A stretch of DNA of 20,989 nucleotides from positions 1 to 20,989 of the forward strand of contig JBNGIS010021588.1 in assembly GCA_049999725.1 (NCBI GenBank), read 5' to 3'. The stretch is from Haplomitrium mnioides. Its lineage: Eukaryota > Marchantiophyta > Haplomitriopsida > Calobryales. The notes under the pieces were generated by a model that saw nothing but the letters and a program-made list of their open reading frames with translations, had not been told where the DNA came from and made no database searches. The position numbers and the translations under genes were made by a program. Positions 17,701 through 20,989 of this stretch are shown piece after piece; positions within the stretch are counted from its first letter, which is position 1; each line of letters opens with the position of its first letter.

Positions 17701-17861
17701 GCGGTGCATCTCTAAACTGACAGAGTGCAGTTTTAGAACTCTATAAAGAATCTGGAAAGTTGGTAAAAGTGAATTAAGAGCAGATTTCTATATAGATCTT
17801 GCATGGTTCAATTTATGGGTTGTTCTTTTCGGGGCTGGAGTGCCACTGCTGTGCTACGACA
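14717..17861 (+). repeat. Right LTR of nested element
   Basis: Full-length partner of the left LTR; it begins TGTGAGAGC and ends GCTACGACA. It is 49 bases longer, mainly because of a GT-rich tract (17154-17184) and a short insertion near 16361-16378 (around ACTGATTGATGAAGCAGTGA) that the left copy lacks. The frame at 15077-15286 matches 7719-7928 of the left LTR but starts with GTG and is not treated as a gene. Confidence 0.93.
17154..17184. repeat. (GT)n microsatellite in right LTR
   Basis: About 30 bases of GT repeats with one TA interruption. The left LTR has only TGTATGTG at the matching place (about 9772-9780), so the tract expanded after insertion. Confidence 0.85.
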
Positions 17862-17866
17862 AAAAG
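17862..17866. repeat. Target-site duplication, right copy (AAAAG)
   Basis: Matches 7356-7360 exactly and directly follows the CA that ends the right LTR. Confidence 0.9.
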
Positions 17867-18190
17867 CATTATTTGTTTCACTCTTGGAAGTCATTCCTTC
17901 TAAGGATTGGAAAAGAGTACATAGAGTTTATGCAATTTGTTATTACCTATTCACAATATGACATTATTTTAGAGTTTGCTTAGCTTGAAGATCGATCTTC
18001 TCAATTTGATTAGGCAAAACGACAAATTCAAGTTACCTTGGAAGATAATAAATTTCTTTTTGGGTGCTCAATACTATTGGTGATGAACCCTTAATCATTT
18101 CAGCACATTACTTCAATGGAGCAAGAGTTTCATATCTTTGCTGTTAAGATCAAGCCTATCATGGACTTAAGTAAGAAAGGAAGAAAAATT
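17867..18190 (+). pseudogene. Protease C-terminus and linker of host Ty3/gypsy element
   Basis: After the target duplication the host pol resumes. QYDIILEFA (17954-17980) corresponds to the YDIILGMDWL motif that ends Ty3/gypsy proteases, with a stop where Trp is expected, and is followed by AKRQIQVTLEDNKFLFGC. It complements the catalytic DSG half at 7246-7275, so the nested element landed inside the protease coding region. The frame differs from the left half by one base, so there is a frameshift near the end of the left half. Confidence 0.7.
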
Positions 18191-18900
18191 GCGCCTACCT
18201 CAATTACAAATGATATTTTGAAGGAGTTTGCGGATGTGTTTTCAGAGGATTTTCCAAAGGGGTTGCCATATGATTGAGGAATACCTTTTCTAATTGAGTT
18301 GATACCAAAAAATACTCCTTGCAATCAAACTGTATTTCGGTTGTCACCATAAGAATTAGAGGAGCTTTGAAAGACCGTGACAGATATTCTTGAGAAGGAT
18401 TTCATTCAACATAGCACTTTGCATTGCGGCATTTTTTGTACCAAAGAAAGATGGTAGATTTTGTATTTTTACAGATTATCAAGGCTTGAACAAGCAAATA
18501 GTGAAGAATACATTTTTTTACCTTATATTGATGATTTATTGGATCAATTGAGTGGTGCGGGATTCTTTCCAAAAATGGATCTTCGAATTAGCTATTGGAA
18601 AATTTCTATCAAGGCAAGTGATGTGTCAAAGACAACTTTTTGCAAAAGGTATGGCCATTTTGAGTAGAGGGTTCTTACATTGGGCCTTACTAGTGCTCCA
18701 ACATTATTTATGGATCAAATGGATTGAGTTTTTGATGGGTTATTGGATAAGTCAGTGTTGGTGTTCTTGGACAACATCTTTATCTTTAGTAAAAGTGAAG
18801 TTGAGCATCGTGATCATCTCAAAGAAGTATTGCAAAGATTATGTAATTAGAAGTTTTCTTACAAGATGTCTAAATGTGAGTTTTAGAAGCAAGAGGTGAC
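18191..18900 (+). pseudogene. pol: Reverse transcriptase of host Ty3/gypsy element, broken
   Basis: The order of blocks is: ILKEFADVFSEDFPKGLP (about 18212), VPKKDGRFCIFTDYQGLNK (18436), PYIDDLLDQL and KMDLRISYWKI (first catalytic Asp), RVLTLGLTSAPTLFMDQM, and the catalytic [11 protein letters not shown], in which the second Asp of YxDD is Asn (AAC at 18773). KMSKCEF and FLGYKV follow. Many stops interrupt it (for example around 18275, 18350, 18666, 18725, 18850) and there is a one-base frameshift at the seven-T run near 18514-18520. The enzyme is clearly dead. Confidence 0.88.
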
Positions 18901-19640
18901 TTTTCTAGGATATAAAGTGTGTGTAGATGGCATCAAGATAGAGGAAGAGAGAATTATAGCTATTACCAAGTGGGCAACACCAAATGATGTAAAGGATGAT
19001 CCAACTTTCAATGGACTAGCTAGTTTTTATCAAAGATTCATCTATTACTATGCTTATATTACTGCACCACTTGTGGATCTACTCGGAAAGGAGGCAAAGT
19101 TTTAATAGACGACCAAAGAGCAAAGAACATTTCAACAACTATAGGATGCAGTGTTTTCTTGTCCAATTCTACAGCTATGTAACCCAAAGACATATTATAT
19201 AGTTGATTCTGATGCCTCTAATTTTGCTATTCAAGTGTGTTGCAACAAGAGTTTGAAGATGGACTTCATTCGATTGCCTTCATATCATGCCGACTAAATG
19301 AGGCGAAGAGAAAATATTTTGCAACAGATAGAGAGTAGTTGGCAATGGTTTATGCTATGAAGGTTTGGAGGCACTATTGTTTTGAAGAGCATATACTTAT
19401 GCACACCAATCACAAGCACTTGTTGCAATCTACTCACTTGGAAAATATGACAAGTCATCATCAACGATGTGAAGATTAATTATAATTCTTTGACATCAAG
19501 TTGGAGTACAAGCTGAGATCATTCCACACCACTTTTCATGCATTGTCACGAAGACCGGATCATCGACTAAATACATGGCAAGTTGCAAATGCTAGTATAA
19601 ATAGCCACTACTTTGAACTAAGAACAGGCTACTCAAAACA
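18901..19640 (+). pseudogene. pol: RT connection and RNase H of host element; pol ends abruptly
   Basis: VTFLGYKVCVDGIKIEEERI, then LASFYQRFIYYYAYITAPL (connection), then VDSDASNFAIQ (RNase H DAS site, about 19203), ATDRE (stop) LAMVYAMKVWRHY and HALSRRPDH (about 19535-19563). Stops and a frameshift between 19235 and 19290 break it. LNTWQVANASI follows, like the usual spacer before integrase, but the integrase itself is missing and AT-rich DNA starts at about 19650. The host element is therefore 3' truncated, and no 3' LTR was found. Confidence 0.82.
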
Positions 19641-19649
19641 CAAACTTTT

Positions 19650-20489
19650 TTTTTTTGGAAAAATTGTGATTTTTCATATAAAAAAACATAAAAAAAACGA
19701 GGTTAATTTTTAAAAACAAAAAGTACATGAGTTTTTGAGTTTGTTTTTGGTCATTTTAGCAAGCATAATAGAGCAAAAGTCAATTTTGTTATGCAAAATC
19801 AATCAATATTACTAGTTTTTATGAAAACATTGGAAAACTCAAATTTGTTTAAAATCACAAAAATTACGGTAAGTTTTCATCAAAAAATTGCATTTATCAT
19901 TGATTAGAATTCTAGGTCCAAAATTTTAAATACACGTCATAAGAAACTATTTTGAAATATGTTTGATTACACAAACTTTAGCCGCATGTAGACATGGTGC
20001 TCTTTTGAACTTTTTGTTGGAAAAATATTACAAAACACAAAGAAAAAGCCTAATAGGACTAGAAGTCAAGGGAATGAGTTTGCAATGGTAAACACAAAAA
20101 CAAAGAAAAGGAAACATTGCATCGATTTAGGAGCTTTGTTTTAAACGTCAAGAAGAAATGAAGCTTTCAAATTAAATTGAAAATCCATGAAATCAAAAGT
20201 GCATGTAAGCTTTCAAAAAGGTTCCATCAATTAAAAATATTTCATAGTTCAATGAAGCATATATAGAAACGTATCATAGTTCTGAATGAAAAAAGTAGTA
20301 GCTTAGGAGATTGCATTAAGATTGTAAACAAGAAACATGTCCAAGTTTTAGACTTGATTCAACCAAACAAAGGTCTCAAGATCTATAAAAGAGTCTATAA
20401 CATGTGTACAAACAAAGTTGTAAGCAGTTGTCTTTGTATGAAGAAGCTTAAGGGTTATGCAAGAGAAGTAGAACTTTTGGAAGGCGTGG
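19650..20489. other. AT-rich stretch without recognisable gene
   Basis: Long A- and T-runs and stops in all frames. AAGCTTTCAAA occurs twice (20161 region and 20208 region). TCTATAAAAG near 20382 is a TATA-like word upstream of the tandem array and might belong to an LTR promoter, but no LTR boundaries or primer site are visible. Confidence 0.4.
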
Positions 20490-20752
20490 ACTTCCACCCC
20501 AAAGTCTATGCGCGCAAAGGAATCCAAGCTCAACATTTGAACACTCCACCCCAAAGTCTAGGCGCGCTTAGGAATCTAAGCTCAACAAGTGAACACTCCA
20601 CCCTAAAGTCTATGCGTGCATAGGAATCCGAACTCACCAACTCAACATTCCACAACAAAGACTAACAAGAAGCTAGGTTTTATGTTCTGTAGAAGAGTTT
20701 TTGTACATTGTACATTTCGCTTGCAAATCAAAGTCTATGCACGCATAGGGTT
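20490..20752. repeat. 52-bp tandem array with palindromic GCGCGC-type core
   Basis: Units start near 20490, 20543, 20595 and 20647 (period 52-53). Each carries CTCCACCCCAAAGTCTATGC, a GC-rich core, AGGAATC and CTCAAC. The core reads CTATGCGCGCAAAG, CTAGGCGCGCTTAG and CTATGCGTGCATAG in the first three units; the fourth has lost it. A separate fifth core, CTATGCACGCATAG, lies at about 20732-20745. The cores are near-perfect inverted repeats. The open frames that cross the array (20354-20623 and 20616-20942) are probably by-products. Confidence 0.75.
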
Positions 20753-20989
20753 CACACTTCTACAACCGAGGATGCAGACTGTAATAGTTCCATTTTTGCA
20801 ACAAACTCTACATATGCATAAGAATTCGATTTCAAATTCGGAATCTAAAAGTAAAAAATTGGTACAAAGCTCTTCTTCTGAGTTAAACAATGCAAAAGAT
20901 TTAAATTTTTACAACAAAGTCTTAAAAAGAAAAACAATTTAGTCAACTTGGGCAGATGCTTTTGCAAGATAATAACCTTAAAAGCTAAA
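20753..20989. other. Window end, no recognised feature
   Basis: AT-rich sequence after the tandem array. An open frame reaches 20942 but its composition (N, K, S-rich) is not protein-like beyond chance. Confidence 0.4.

Larger units (their letters stand above)
7361..17861 (+). mobile_element. Nested Athila/Tat-like Ty3/gypsy element lacking RT and RNase H
   Basis: The 10,501-bp element begins TGTGAGAG and ends CTACGACA, with LTRs of 3,096 bp (7361-10456) and 3,145 bp (14717-17861) and a 4,260-bp interior. It has a tRNA-Asp primer site (10467), a purine tract abutting the right LTR, and a 5-bp target duplication. Coding order is gag (three zinc-knuckle positions), protease (DGGSG), integrase (DD35E); protease before integrase with integrase last is Ty3/gypsy order. 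The tRNA-Asp primer, the DGGSG and LLGQPWL protease motifs and the lack of a chromodomain favour the Athila/Tat group. No envelope-like ORF is present. The whole RT-RNase H segment is absent, and stops and frameshifts are scattered through the coding region, so it cannot move by itself. Confidence 0.93.

Noticed and set aside
20354-20623. 89-codon frame crossing the tandem array
   Set aside because: Its second half is the translation of the 52-bp repeat and its first half has no motif.
1-20989. CRISPR array, tRNA, rRNA, or bacterial-type operon
   Set aside because: No regularly spaced identical repeats with unique spacers, no cloverleaf or rRNA words, and all recognisable coding DNA is plant retroelement.

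Overview
The window looks like repeat-rich plant nuclear DNA. It is AT-rich, has no intact host gene that I can recognise, and is filled with decayed LTR retrotransposons. The element types (tRNA-Asp and tRNA-Met primer sites, Ty3/gypsy gag-pol, LTRs of 3.1 kb) point to a land plant with a large genome. A gymnosperm or large-genome angiosperm both fit; I cannot separate them from the sequence.

Layout. 1-1017: AT-rich, no gene seen. 1021-~2164: probable minus-strand LTR remnant with a tRNA-Met-like primer site at 1021-1033; its interior carries a 68-bp duplication and a degenerate minisatellite with a period of about 74 bp. 2165-3927: no recognised gene, two short unexplained ORFs and a weak LTR-like end. 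3928-5230: fragments of old Ty3/gypsy elements (an RT/connection piece, then a gag piece). 5231-6240: essentially unexplained. 6244-7360 and 17867-~19640: one broken Ty3/gypsy element (core promoter, tRNA-Met primer site, gag, protease, RT, RNase H). It is split in two inside its protease region by a younger nested element. 19650-20480: unexplained AT-rich DNA. 20490-20752: short tandem array whose unit has a palindromic GCGCGC-type core.

The best-defined object is the nested element at 7361-17861 (10,501 bp). It has two TG...CA LTRs of about 3.1 kb, a perfect 5-bp target duplication (AAAAG), a tRNA-Asp primer binding site 10 bases after the left LTR, and a purine-rich tract abutting the right LTR. 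Its 4.26-kb interior encodes, in order, gag with three zinc-knuckle positions, an aspartic protease (DGGSG) and a DD35E integrase. All of the reverse transcriptase and RNase H region between protease and integrase is missing. The reading frame is broken by stops and at least four frameshifts, and the LTRs differ by roughly 7% in the parts I aligned by hand, so it is an old, inactive, non-autonomous copy. Features best fit the Athila/Tat side of plant Ty3/gypsy.

I found no CRISPR array, tRNA, rRNA, defence system or new multi-gene system. The unusual items are the RT-less gag-PR-IN structure, the three zinc-knuckle positions, the palindrome-cored tandem array and the 74-bp minisatellite.
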